From positions 62,001-126,000 of the forward strand of contig NZ_BAABLF010000001.1 in assembly GCF_039544205.1 (NCBI RefSeq): a DNA stretch of 64,000 nt. The letters run 5' to 3'. The notes beneath the pieces were generated by a model that was not told the DNA's origin, made no database searches, and saw only the letters and a list, made by a program, of their open reading frames with translations. Numbering within the stretch: the first letter of the stretch is position 1; every line of letters begins with the position of its first letter. This DNA is from Ferrimonas gelatinilytica. GTDB lineage: Bacteria > Pseudomonadota > Gammaproteobacteria > Enterobacterales > Shewanellaceae. Shown piece after piece: positions 9,605 to 17,299 of the stretch. Made by a program: the position numbers and the translations under genes.

Positions 9605-10240
9605 TTGAACACATTACTCAGACGCTCGGCAGAACTCGATGTAGTGATAAGCCGCATCCAGCTGCTAGCTCCCTACCAGAGCAATCCCCGAACCATGGGG
9701 GCTCATACTCTTTGTAGTGTTTCATACGAGCATGCCGAGAGTGCCAGGCTTCTCATCTCTAACGGCAACTTCACGTCCGCCGTGGGTCTGCTTCGGCTTC
9801 AATTTGAAGCTGCTGTAAGAGCGATATGGCTCTTCTACTCCGCGTCAGATACCGCAGTAGAGAAGCTGACAGCGGTATTAACTGCCGAGACCGCAAAGCG
9901 AGGTGAAAAAGTCCCCATGCTCGGTGAAATGCTCAATAAACTCGATGGCAAAGCTCCCCAAGAGGCTGTGAGTATGTTGTTGGAGTTTAAAGAGTATTCA
10001 TGGAAGCCCTTGAGCTCATTTGTCCACGGCGGTATTCACGCAATACATCGTCATGCGGCTGGCTACCCTGAAGCCCTATTAGAACAAGCGTTGAGGGCAT
10101 CAAATGGTCTTTCCATCATGGTGGGGATGTTCCTTGTTATCCTTTCAGGCGATCCCGGACAGCAGGGCGCCATTACGGCTCTTCAACAAGAGTTCGCAGA
10201 CTGCTTACCGCCTAATAGACGCGACCTCACTCAGGATTAA
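9605..10240 (+). CDS. Hypothetical protein, DUF6988-like
   Basis: A 211-aa, mostly helical, soluble-looking protein without signal peptide or membrane segment. The segments GLLRLQFEAAVRAIWLFY and SFVHGGIHAIHRHAAGYP resemble the DUF6988 family as I remember it; function unknown. The conserved histidines in SFVHGGIHAIHRH could bind metal, but that is speculation. The frame starts with TTG without a clear ribosome site, so the start is uncertain. It stands alone downstream of tRNA-Arg, a typical place for accessory genes. Confidence 0.65.
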   Translation: MNTLLRRSAELDVVISRIQLLAPYQSNPRTMGAHTLCSVSYEHAESARLLISNGNFTSAVGLLRLQFEAAVRAIWLFYSASDTAVEKLTAVLTAETAKRGEKVPMLGEMLNKLDGKAPQEAVSMLLEFKEYSWKPLSSFVHGGIHAIHRHAAGYPEALLEQALRASNGLSIMVGMFLVILSGDPGQQGAITALQQEFADCLPPNRRDLTQD

Positions 10241-10592
10241 CCCTGTGACAAGAGCCGCCATGACTGTACATCGAGCACCCAAAACCACACCATCAGCTGA
10301 TAAAGCGCCCCTCTCGCCGCCTTTACCCCGTTCACCCTTAACACCTCCGATCAAACTTTGCCGGGGGCGTCATAAAAAATCTGCTTTCACCTACGCAATT
10401 CGCTGACTGTCTGAGAAAGGCGGTTAGATCACTGCCTACCTAGCGCTGTAACGAGTGCTAGCCAAGGTGAGGTATTGCACTCGGCGATTCTGGAGCAAGT
10501 CCAGTCCGATAAACGCCCCCATGCATTTGACATCGTTTCATTTTTCGCGATAAAAAGGCATGGCTGCCAAGGATAGGTAGCGCGTCAAAAGG
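10241..10592. other. Intergenic region with promoter for the secreted-protein operon
   Basis: No gene is supported here. The only clear signal is the sigma70-like promoter annotated separately, close to the right end. Confidence 0.5.
10527..10555 (+). promoter_or_regulatory. Candidate sigma70 promoter
   Basis: A perfect -35 TTGACA is followed after 16-17 bp by GATAAA/ATAAAA. It lies about 50 bp before the Ig-like lipoprotein gene and would drive the three-gene operon. Confidence 0.55.
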
Positions 10593-10601
10593 GTGTTGCT
10601 C

Positions 10602-11603
10602 ATGGCATCGCAGTTTGTATTATTTCGTTATATTCTTTTAATGGTTTCCGCCTCCATTTTGATCGGTTGTGGTGGTGGCTCCAATGACTCTTCGGGCGAA
10701 GAGCCCCCTCCTAAAGAGCACGGCCACCCCCTCTTTTTTGCTCAAAACGTCACGAAAACTTATGGCGATGCCGATTTCTCCCAAAAGGTGTCTGGTGGTA
10801 ATGACGGTTTCATTTCCTACAGTTCCAGCGACAACTCAGTGGCCACCGTGGGCGCGAGCAGTGGTCAAGTCACCATAATCGGGGCTGGCCGCACGACGAT
10901 TACGGCATCTGAAGCGGAGTCGAGTCGATACTTTTCCCAGTCAACCAGTTATCTTCTGACCGTGAAAAAAGCTCCGGGTAAGCCAATCACCATCGGCGAT
11001 GACATGCTGCTCACCTATGGCGATGAGGACTTTGTTCAAGCGGCCGAAGGTGGCAACGGAGAGGCCATCAGATATACCTCGAGTGATCCGACCGTGGCCT
11101 CCGTAAACACAGAATCTGGCGTCGTTAGCATCAAAGGGGCAGGCGCCGCGGTTATTACCGCCACTCAAGCTGAGTCAGAAAACTATCTATCGCAATCCGC
11201 CAGTTATCAAGTAGTCGTGGCCAAGGCTTCCGGAGCGGCTGGGACTCCTCTCTTTTTTGCTGGGGACGTCAATAAGTTTGAGGATGATCCTCCATTTAGC
11301 TATTCAGCCCAAGGCGGTAACGGCGGTCATGTGTCCTATAGTTCGAATAATGAACAGGTTGCAAGTGTCGATAGTAACGGTCTGGTGACAATAAAAGGTT
11401 CCGGAGAGGCTCAAATCATCGCCCAAGAGGCCGAAAGTAATAATTATTTTGGCCAGAGCACCAGTTACATACTGACTGTAGAGCCAGTTATCATCGTGAT
11501 TCCTGAAACCCTCTGGGATGAGGCCGATTGGGATGACACGAATGCCACCTGGGGACAAATTCACCCTGATGCGCCACATTGGAATACAGCAGTATTCCAA
11601 TAG
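10602..11603 (+). CDS. Lipoprotein with three Ig-like (BIG2-type) repeats
   Basis: About 333 aa, with a lipoprotein signal peptide ending in LIGC followed by a GGGSNDSS linker, so it should be lipidated and exported. Three repeats of about 85 residues follow (roughly 45-125, 130-210 and 215-295). Each has the pattern TYGD-F-GGN-SYSS-VA-V-G-V-I-G-I-A-EAES-YF-QS-SY-TV, resembling bacterial Ig-like group 2 domains. The C-terminal 35 residues are Trp- and Asp-rich. A GTG three codons upstream (10593) is an alternative start. It is the first of three co-directional genes ending at a terminator at 12959. The likely role is surface adhesion or structure; the ligand is unknown. Confidence 0.8.
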   Translation: MASQFVLFRYILLMVSASILIGCGGGSNDSSGEEPPPKEHGHPLFFAQNVTKTYGDADFSQKVSGGNDGFISYSSSDNSVATVGASSGQVTIIGAGRTTITASEAESSRYFSQSTSYLLTVKKAPGKPITIGDDMLLTYGDEDFVQAAEGGNGEAIRYTSSDPTVASVNTESGVVSIKGAGAAVITATQAESENYLSQSASYQVVVAKASGAAGTPLFFAGDVNKFEDDPPFSYSAQGGNGGHVSYSSNNEQVASVDSNGLVTIKGSGEAQIIAQEAESNNYFGQSTSYILTVEPVIIVIPETLWDEADWDDTNATWGQIHPDAPHWNTAVFQ

Positions 11604-11643
11604 ATATAAATGGAATTACATACCTTCAAAAGGAACCTCGCAT

Positions 11644-12276
11644 ATGAAACCATTTCTCTCTGCCTTTATATTGGGAGTCACTGCCCTGCCACTGTCGACC
11701 GCTTTGGGTGCCGGCGAACCTGTTGGTCATCAATTTAACTCTGGCGATCCCATCATTGCTGCGGAAGTCAACGCCAACTTTCAGGAGTTGGCTGACCGCA
11801 TTAATTCGGCTAACTCCGCTGTAAGTAATCTCGATTCCTCTCTCTCTGCCGAAAACTCTGCCCTGGACACGCGCGTCGCCGCTTTGGAGGCGCAGCAGCA
11901 ACCAGTGACTAACTCTCAATTTATCGGCGTCTCTAGCAGTATGGTGGCTGGAAACATCGGCGTACTGGAAATGACAAAGCAATGCCAAATTGATTATCCG
12001 GCAAGCCGTGTCTGTAACACATTGGAGATCGTAAGAACGGTCGAAATACCAGAAGTTCCTGAAGGCTATTATTGGGTAAAACCAGTGATGTCTGGAGCAG
12101 GAACAGGGTTATCAAGTACAAGTAGTCTGGCGACCTTTGATTTAGGCTCAGGGATAACGTCCGCCAATCAAGGGCTATCCTGTGACAATGGGAACAGTGG
12201 TATCAGAGTATCCCAAACTGGGAGGTTTTTGACCGCCAACTGCACCACAGAATTCGCTATCGCCTGTTGCAAATAG
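11644..12276 (+). CDS. Secreted coiled-coil, cysteine-rich protein (paralogue 1)
   Basis: A 210-aa protein with a signal peptide (MKPFLSAFILGVTALPLSTALGA). The ATG is preceded by AAGGAACCTC; the longer frame starting upstream lacks support. After the signal comes a conserved block GHQFNSGDPIIAAEVNANF, then a heptad-like coiled coil (about 45-85). The C-terminal domain has cysteines in QCQIDYPASRVC, LSC, NC and a final ACCK. The same order of motifs and the same CCK end are present in the next gene, so they are paralogues. I recognise the general type (signal, coiled coil, Cys-rich tail) but not a named family or function. Confidence 0.8.
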   Translation: MKPFLSAFILGVTALPLSTALGAGEPVGHQFNSGDPIIAAEVNANFQELADRINSANSAVSNLDSSLSAENSALDTRVAALEAQQQPVTNSQFIGVSSSMVAGNIGVLEMTKQCQIDYPASRVCNTLEIVRTVEIPEVPEGYYWVKPVMSGAGTGLSSTSSLATFDLGSGITSANQGLSCDNGNSGIRVSQTGRFLTANCTTEFAIACCK

Positions 12277-12299
12277 TGATAGATAAAAGGTAGAGCGTA

Positions 12300-12941
12300 A
12301 TGAAAAGATGCTGCCTATTAATTTACATGCTCCCTGCGTTCGCATTGTGTGCCGGAGACCCTGTAGATTATCAGTTCCAGCCTGGTGACCCGATTCGTGC
12401 CGCAGAGGTTAACGGTAACTTCCAGGAACTTGCAGACCGAATTGATAACAACATTTCGAGCTTACAGGTTTTAGACACCAACATGACGAATACTGATGCT
12501 TCAATAATTCGTCGTCTTGAAGACCTTGAAGCGGCCAGCCTCACAAGACAAACACAAGCGGAATACGTTGGCGTATCTAACGGCACCACGACTGGGGATG
12601 CAGGGATCGCAGGCATGACGCAACTGTGCCAGGCGGATTACCCTGGAAGCAGAATGTGTACTTCCGTGGAGTTTGCCAACTCCACCTCATTTCCTAACCT
12701 TCCCAATAACTCAGCGTTTATTAGGCCCGTTCTGGGTAGCCTTAGCGATGGCGACTATCAAAATAATTACGTGTTTGATAGTGGCTCGGGAAGGACGCTA
12801 AAGACAACTCAAACCAGCTGTGGAGGGTGGACCGTTGGAAGCGTTGGAAGCAGCCATGGCTTCGCGTTGGGCATTAACTCCGCTGGCGGGTTCATGGTTC
12901 TGGGTTGCGCTAACGCCAACCCGGTCGCCTGTTGCAAATGA
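12300..12941 (+). CDS. Secreted coiled-coil, cysteine-rich protein (paralogue 2)
   Basis: A 213-aa paralogue of the preceding gene, 23 bp downstream. It has a short signal peptide, the block DYQFQPGDPIRAAEVNGNF, a short coiled coil, and a C-terminal domain with LCQADYPGSRMC, SC, GC and a terminal ACCK. The shared cysteine pattern predicts a disulfide-bonded exported domain. The pair probably arose by tandem duplication and both are co-transcribed with the Ig-like lipoprotein. Function unknown; a surface fibre or matrix role would fit the coiled coil and Ig-like partner but is inference. Confidence 0.8.
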   Translation: MKRCCLLIYMLPAFALCAGDPVDYQFQPGDPIRAAEVNGNFQELADRIDNNISSLQVLDTNMTNTDASIIRRLEDLEAASLTRQTQAEYVGVSNGTTTGDAGIAGMTQLCQADYPGSRMCTSVEFANSTSFPNLPNNSAFIRPVLGSLSDGDYQNNYVFDSGSGRTLKTTQTSCGGWTVGSVGSSHGFALGINSAGGFMVLGCANANPVACCK

Positions 12942-12958
12942 CCCGATACTCATCCAAT

Positions 12959-12992
12959 AGAGCCCTCGTTACGTTTGGGCTCTTCTCTTTTG
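12959..12992 (+). terminator. Rho-independent terminator of the secreted-protein operon
   Basis: A 7-bp stem AGAGCCC/GGGCTCT with an 11-nt loop is followed by a T-rich tract, 18 bp after the last gene. Confidence 0.8.
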
Positions 12993-13109
12993 CCTATCCT
13001 ACCGATACGGGTCTAAACAAAGCCCCACGCCAAAATTGCCGGTGCGTATTGCCGTTTTGAGTCATTACCCAACCAGCCTTTATGACGGCAAAACCGATAG
13101 ACCGGACTC

Positions 13110-13424
13110 TTCAGTTCGAGCACACTTCGAAAGCAACTCGAGCTCGAGGCTTACCTCTTCCAAGGAAGAGGTAGACTCCACTCCGCCCCGGAGTGCACAC
13201 AAAAAAGCGGCCTGTTTCATGAACAAGCCGCCTTGCCAAACAGGGTCTCTGCTGAGGACTACAACGCTTCCAGGTTGTCCATCAGGGTGTAGAAAAAGCC
13301 GATAGAGCGTCCGTACTCCTCCACCAGGATAGGCTCATTGACGCCGTGGAACCCTTCAAACTCCGTGGTCGATTCGAGCTGAATGCCGGTAATGGTATAG
13401 ACGTCCTGGGCGAAGGGGCGGGAT
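13110..13424. repeat. Direct repeat copy 1 of the M20 peptidase 3' region
   Basis: Matches 19301-19618 in the same orientation. Within 13202-13424 I count three substitutions, while the outer 90 bp is only about 70% alike. It includes the hairpin after the peptidase stop codon. Confidence 0.9.
13259..13424 (-). pseudogene. Truncated M20 peptidase fragment (last about 55 codons)
   Basis: This encodes the C-terminal 55 residues of the intact M20 peptidase at 19453-20982 (ending FFYTLMDNLEAL) with one residue change visible (Arg to Pro in the VNERILVEEY segment). The similarity stops abruptly where an 8-bp tandem repeat begins. The rest of the gene is missing, so it cannot make a functional enzyme. 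It is a leftover of a duplication or of a recombination that placed the mtoX cluster between the two copies. Confidence 0.88.
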
Positions 13425-13476
13425 GGCAGGATGGCAGGATGGCAGGATGGCAGGATGGCAGGATGGCAGGATGGGG
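13421..13476. repeat. 8-bp tandem repeat (GGATGGCA, six copies plus a partial)
   Basis: Six perfect copies of GGATGGCA are followed by GGATGGGG, starting exactly at the break in the M20 fragment. The unit is not a multiple of three, so copy-number change would shift any frame read across it. Confidence 0.95.
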
Positions 13477-13511
13477 CAGCATGGTCGCCGCCCCCACACA
13501 TGGATTCACGG

Positions 13512-14011
13512 ATGAAGCCTTGGTTGTTAACCCCTCTGCTGGGATTGGCCCTGGCAGGCTTGGTGGGATTCAGCCTCAAACCCCGCCCTACGGAACCCCT
13601 GCCTTTGCCGACCGGGCGCTAACCACCACGCAGCCCCAGGCAGATAAAGCCAAGGGCTTATCTACCGCGCTTTGGGCAGCACAGAGTGAAACCTATCGGA
13701 TGTGGCGTCAGCGCCGCCCATTGCCCCTGGTCTCCCCGCTTCACTGGCAGCTGGGCTTTCCCCGTTTACTGCCCCTGCCGACAACCGGGCTGGACAGCAT
13801 GAGTCAACTGCAGCCGGGGAATATTGTGCTCGACGTGGCCGGCCAGCCACACTATCTGCCCAGGCCCGCTCGATCTCTGCCTCGCAGTAGCGCACTGGCA
13901 TTGGATATTCATATCCTGCATCGCGGCCAGGTGCTCAGGTTGGTGATGCCGACGCCCCCTGCCCTTACTGAGCCGCCTGGGATTCCAGCACCAGGGTCAT
14001 TAAATCGTTGA
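13512..14011 (+). pseudogene. Possible frameshifted membrane-anchored PDZ-like protein
   Basis: Two overlapping phases look like one protein. The first (13512-13622) encodes 36 aa with a single membrane helix, LLTPLLGLALAGLVGF, ending in TAA. In the -1 phase the open frame continues with a segment rich in Trp and Pro and then SQLQPGNIVLDVAGQPHYL, which resembles a PDZ-type loop and strand, up to a TGA at 14011. No good start codon begins the second part until the ATG at 13700. A one-base insertion near 13600 would explain this, or there are two small genes. The 3' end overlaps the convergent SCO1 gene by 47 bp. The family is not recognised with certainty. Confidence 0.45.
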
Positions 14012-14675
14012 GCACCACATCCGCGTGCAAGAAGCCGGTGCTGTAGATATTGCGCACTTGCCGCTGCGGATCAATCAGGTAGACCCTCAGCAGGTGCGAC
14101 AGCATGCCGGTGGGGTTGCCCTGCTCGTCATACTCCGCCAGCACCCACTGGTTGTAGTCTTCGAGGATTGGGGCCAGCTGCGCAGCACCCGAGGTGGTGG
14201 CAAACAGCCATTGTGGTGCCCCTGGCCGGGTAAAGCGTTGGCCATACTCTGCCATAGTGGCCGGGCTGTCGTACTGGGGATCAAAGCTTAAGCTGATCAA
14301 GCGCACCTGCGCCGCCAACTCTGGCTGTTGAGCCAGTTTCAGTTGCAACCGCGACAGCACAAAACTGGCCAGGGGGCAGGCGTTGGGATCCGGACAGCGG
14401 GTGTAGATAAAGCTCAGCACCACATAGTGGCCCTGGTAGAGCGAGAACAGCTGCGCCGGCTCGCCGTTGCTGAGCAGCACCTTGCCATCCTTTGCCCCAT
14501 GGATGGGGGGCAAGCGGTAGTTGCCCGCCGCTGGCAAGGTGTAGCCCAGCCCCTGGTAGGCGGGCGCATCCGCCGGACGTTCCCGGTGCTGGGCATGGGG
14601 ATCCTCCTCAGCCCAAAGCCTCAGGGGCAGCAGGCAAAGCCCCAATGCAGTCGCAATCCCCAGTGCTCGACTCAT
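13965..14675 (-). CDS. SCO1/SenC-like copper chaperone with CX5C motif
   Basis: A 236-aa exported thioredoxin-fold protein with an N-terminal signal (ending about LRLWAEE). The copper site is Cys94 and Cys100 in RCPDPNAC plus His194 in LSHLLRVYLID. Classical Sco proteins have CX3C, so the two extra residues are notable. The gene begins 4 bp after the SBP56 stop and is certainly co-transcribed with it. SCO1-like genes next to SBP56/MtoX are reported for methanethiol oxidase clusters, where the chaperone is thought to supply copper; that role is inferred here from context. Confidence 0.9.
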   Translation of the reverse strand: MSRALGIATALGLCLLPLRLWAEEDPHAQHRERPADAPAYQGLGYTLPAAGNYRLPPIHGAKDGKVLLSNGEPAQLFSLYQGHYVVLSFIYTRCPDPNACPLASFVLSRLQLKLAQQPELAAQVRLISLSFDPQYDSPATMAEYGQRFTRPGAPQWLFATTSGAAQLAPILEDYNQWVLAEYDEQGNPTGMLSHLLRVYLIDPQRQVRNIYSTGFLHADVVLNDLMTLVLESQAAQ

Positions 14676-14679
14676 CGAC

Positions 14680-16011
14680 TCAGCGACTCACTGTTGGGCC
14701 TGTCAATGGCGACTCGGAGCGTTGGCCATAAAGTGCAAAGGCCCCCATCCGCATCTGGTGCGGACTGCCCAGCTCCGCCTGGTGGAAGTCCAGTGAGAAG
14801 GTCTGCTCCAGCGCCTTGCCATCCCAGCGGTAGCCTTTGACGTACTGCAGATCCTCCCCTTCGGTCTTATCCCAGTTGGCCAGCAGGGATGACGAGTAGT
14901 AGAGCCGTTCACCGTCCCAGCTTTGCGACACCATATTCACCTGGCCGCCGATCTTTTCGCTCAGCACCTGCTTGGGCGCAAAGGGATCGGAAATGTCGAA
15001 CAATCGGGTGAGGCCATCGTTCCAAGTGTTGACCCAAAGATGGTTGTCATCGGCGCTGATGGAGATATCCACCGGCAGCGGGATCTTGCTGGCATCGCCA
15101 ATGTCCGCCACCGCCTGGGCGTGCCACTGCCCATCCTGCTCATAGATAAGCCAAAGCTTGGAGGTCAGCGCCGTGGTGGTGAAACAGTAGTTGTTCTTGG
15201 CGCCCCAGGCACAGCGCAGCTCCAGCGGTGCCCCGGGCACATCCAGGATGGTCTTGGGCTGACGGCTATGCAGGTCCCACACCACCACGGTGTTGCCAAA
15301 CTGTTTCATCGCCTCCGGATCGGCCATCATCTTTCCCAACCCCATCATGTAGTTGTTCCAGCCGGTGAAGGAGGAGGTGAACATCGCATTGCGCCGGGGC
15401 AGCACCCGCACATCGTAACCGTAGCCGTCGGCGTATTGTCCGGTCTTGGTGGCGCCATTGAGGGCCCCCTCTTTGGGCATCCAATGGGTGGCCACGTAGT
15501 TACCCTGGTTGCTGTACTCCACCATGCCGGTCTGGCCACCATGATCGCGGTCGTTGGACAGACCGGTGAGCATCATCCGGCCCGGCAGGGCATAGTTGGT
15601 GTGGGGGCCAACCACCCCGCCAGAAGCCTTGACGAAATCCTCGATCACCTTGTGCAGCCGAGGCTTGGCCGGATCGCTGTGGACATCGAAGATGAAGATC
15701 TTGGAGCTGTCCAGGCCGCTGGCCCAGAGATAGCGGCGGTCGTCGGTAAAGCCGCTGTGGTGCGCCTCGTTACGGCCGCCCACCGAAACCTGGTGGATCA
15801 CCTGACCAAACCGTTCCGAATCGGGGTTGACATCCACCGTCACCAGCTTGTCCTCGCCATCGCCAATCCCCTCCACCCCCAGAGTCCAGACGTAGAGCAC
15901 ATCCTCCTGCCCGACGATCTTGGCCATGTAGGGGGACATGCAGGTTTCATCGGCCATGACCGGTGCCATCAGCGCGGCACCAAGCAGCAGCCCTCGTGGA
16001 ACATTGCCCAT
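14680..16011 (-). CDS. mtoX: Periplasmic SBP56-family protein, probable methanethiol oxidase MtoX
   Basis: A 443-aa selenium-binding-protein-56 (SELENBP1) homologue. A signal peptide (MGNVPRGLLLGAALMAPVMA) precedes CMSPYMAKI, so it is periplasmic. Family features include the HHSGFTDDRRYLW, GPHTNYALPGRMM, WMPKEGALNGA and YGYDVRVLPRRN segments, and the full length is kept. Start choice: GGAGAG lies six bases before the ATG at 16011; the upstream ATG at 16038 has no such site. Bacterial SBP56 was identified as a copper-dependent methanethiol oxidase converting methanethiol to formaldehyde, sulfide and peroxide, and its genes are linked to SCO1 and MauG, exactly as here. Function is therefore likely but not proven. 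Confidence 0.88.
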   Translation of the reverse strand: MGNVPRGLLLGAALMAPVMADETCMSPYMAKIVGQEDVLYVWTLGVEGIGDGEDKLVTVDVNPDSERFGQVIHQVSVGGRNEAHHSGFTDDRRYLWASGLDSSKIFIFDVHSDPAKPRLHKVIEDFVKASGGVVGPHTNYALPGRMMLTGLSNDRDHGGQTGMVEYSNQGNYVATHWMPKEGALNGATKTGQYADGYGYDVRVLPRRNAMFTSSFTGWNNYMMGLGKMMADPEAMKQFGNTVVVWDLHSRQPKTILDVPGAPLELRCAWGAKNNYCFTTTALTSKLWLIYEQDGQWHAQAVADIGDASKIPLPVDISISADDNHLWVNTWNDGLTRLFDISDPFAPKQVLSEKIGGQVNMVSQSWDGERLYYSSSLLANWDKTEGEDLQYVKGYRWDGKALEQTFSLDFHQAELGSPHQMRMGAFALYGQRSESPLTGPTVSR

Positions 16012-16078
16012 GTTGAACTCTCCCGTGGCGTACATCATGAGCAGTATAGTTGGCCCCCTGAGGGGCTACACTTTGGCC

Positions 16079-17176
16079 ATGAACGTACGGCAATGGACCT
16101 GGCTTGTGCTGTTGACACTGCCCCTGTTGGCTCAGGCAGCGCCCCCCCTGACGCAGCAGGGGGTCAACAGCCAAATGACCGCCGCGGATCCCCGCTGGAT
16201 CGCGTTGGGGCGGCAACTGTTCCTTGACCGTCGTCTGTCGGTTAACGGCACCCTCTCCTGCGCCAACTGCCATGTCCCCGCCATGGGCTTTACCCACCAC
16301 CAGATGGAGACCGCCGTCGGCGTCGCCGGCCGCGCCGGTCGCCGCAATGCCCCAACCCTGCTTAACGTGGGTCGGTTGCCAGCGCTGTTCTGGGACGGGC
16401 GGGAGGGGGATCTGGAAGCGCAAATCTGGGGGCCGCTGCTGGATCCCAGCGAGATGGCCAACCCCAGCCGGCAGGCGGTGGTTGACCGTCTGGCGGCGCT
16501 GCCGGACTACCAGGTACGCTTTGAAGTGGCCTTTGCCGGCCCGGTCACCGCCCAGCGGCTTGGCCAGGCGCTGGCAGCCTATCAGCGCAGCCTGGTGGCC
16601 ATGGACAGCCCGTGGCAGCGCTGGCTGAGTGGCGAGGTGGAGGCGCTCTCCGACGAGGCCCGCCAGGGCTTGGTGCTATTTGGTGGCAAGGCCGGTTGCT
16701 ACGCCTGCCACCCGCTGCAATCCGCTGACGGGTTGATGACGGATCACCACTACCACCGCACCGGCGCCGGCGCGCCACAGAGAGACCGCCGCCCTGTGCT
16801 GTTGCCCGATGGCAGCCAGACCCAACTGGGGACACTGGTCAACGTCGGTGGTGCTGCCCGACCGGATCTGGGTCGGGCGGAGGTCACCGGCGAGCCCACC
16901 GATCAGGGTAAGTTTCGCACCCCGGGGCTGCGCAACGTGGCGCTGACCCCGCCCTACATGCACGATGGCTCGCTGCCCACCCTGGCGGCGGTGGTGGCCT
17001 TCTATAACGCAGGAGGTGGGCCGGTGGCGGACAAGAGCCCCCGGGTGATGCCGCTGCACCTCAGTGCCGAGGAGCAGCGCCAGCTGGTGGCCTTTCTGCA
17101 GGCACTGACTGGGCGCGAGGCCCAGCGCTGGGTCCAACAGGCCGAAGCAACGCCGGTGGGTAACCCAGGCGACTGA
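16079..17176 (+). CDS. Periplasmic di-haem MauG / cytochrome c peroxidase-like protein
   Basis: A 365-aa exported di-haem protein. A signal peptide (MNVRQWTWLVLLTLPLLAQA) precedes two haem c sites, CANCH (61-65) and CYACH (207-211), the spacing of the bacterial cytochrome c peroxidase/MauG family. The C-terminal FRTPGLRNVALTPPYMHDG is a strong family signature. It is divergent from mtoX, with 67 bp between starts, so the two probably share a control region. MauG enzymes make tryptophan-derived cofactors; in MtoX clusters a MauG homologue is thought to mature the oxidase. A general peroxidase role remains possible. The downstream stop is 40 bp before an IS4 end. Confidence 0.9.
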   Translation: MNVRQWTWLVLLTLPLLAQAAPPLTQQGVNSQMTAADPRWIALGRQLFLDRRLSVNGTLSCANCHVPAMGFTHHQMETAVGVAGRAGRRNAPTLLNVGRLPALFWDGREGDLEAQIWGPLLDPSEMANPSRQAVVDRLAALPDYQVRFEVAFAGPVTAQRLGQALAAYQRSLVAMDSPWQRWLSGEVEALSDEARQGLVLFGGKAGCYACHPLQSADGLMTDHHYHRTGAGAPQRDRRPVLLPDGSQTQLGTLVNVGGAARPDLGRAEVTGEPTDQGKFRTPGLRNVALTPPYMHDGSLPTLAAVVAFYNAGGGPVADKSPRVMPLHLSAEEQRQLVAFLQALTGREAQRWVQQAEATPVGNPGD

Positions 17177-17265
17177 CAGCCAGGGGAGACAGCACAAAAA
17201 ACGCGGCCAAAAGGCGTAATGCCGATCACTTAAGGATCGTTTGACCGACCCTTTGAGGCTGTCAG

Positions 17266-17299
17266 AATCCGAGTTCCCCTCAAGGAACTCGGATTTTTT
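17266..17299 (+). terminator. Hairpin terminator inside the IS4 left end
   Basis: A perfect 12-bp stem (17266-17277 with 17284-17295) is followed by six T. It lies between mauG and the transposase ATG, so it could end mauG transcription and also shield the transposase from read-through. Confidence 0.8.

Noticed and set aside
13421..13476. Short tandem repeats as a CRISPR array
   Set aside because: The unit is 8 bp with no spacers; it is a simple tandem repeat.
13346..13511. Open frame across the 8-bp repeat leading into the PDZ-like segment
   Set aside because: Its N-terminal part is antisense of the M20 fragment and repeat; only the part after 13512 looks like protein.
14923..16227. 434-codon open frame opposite mtoX
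   Set aside because: Antisense shadow of a GC-rich gene; mtoX has clear family homology and a ribosome site.
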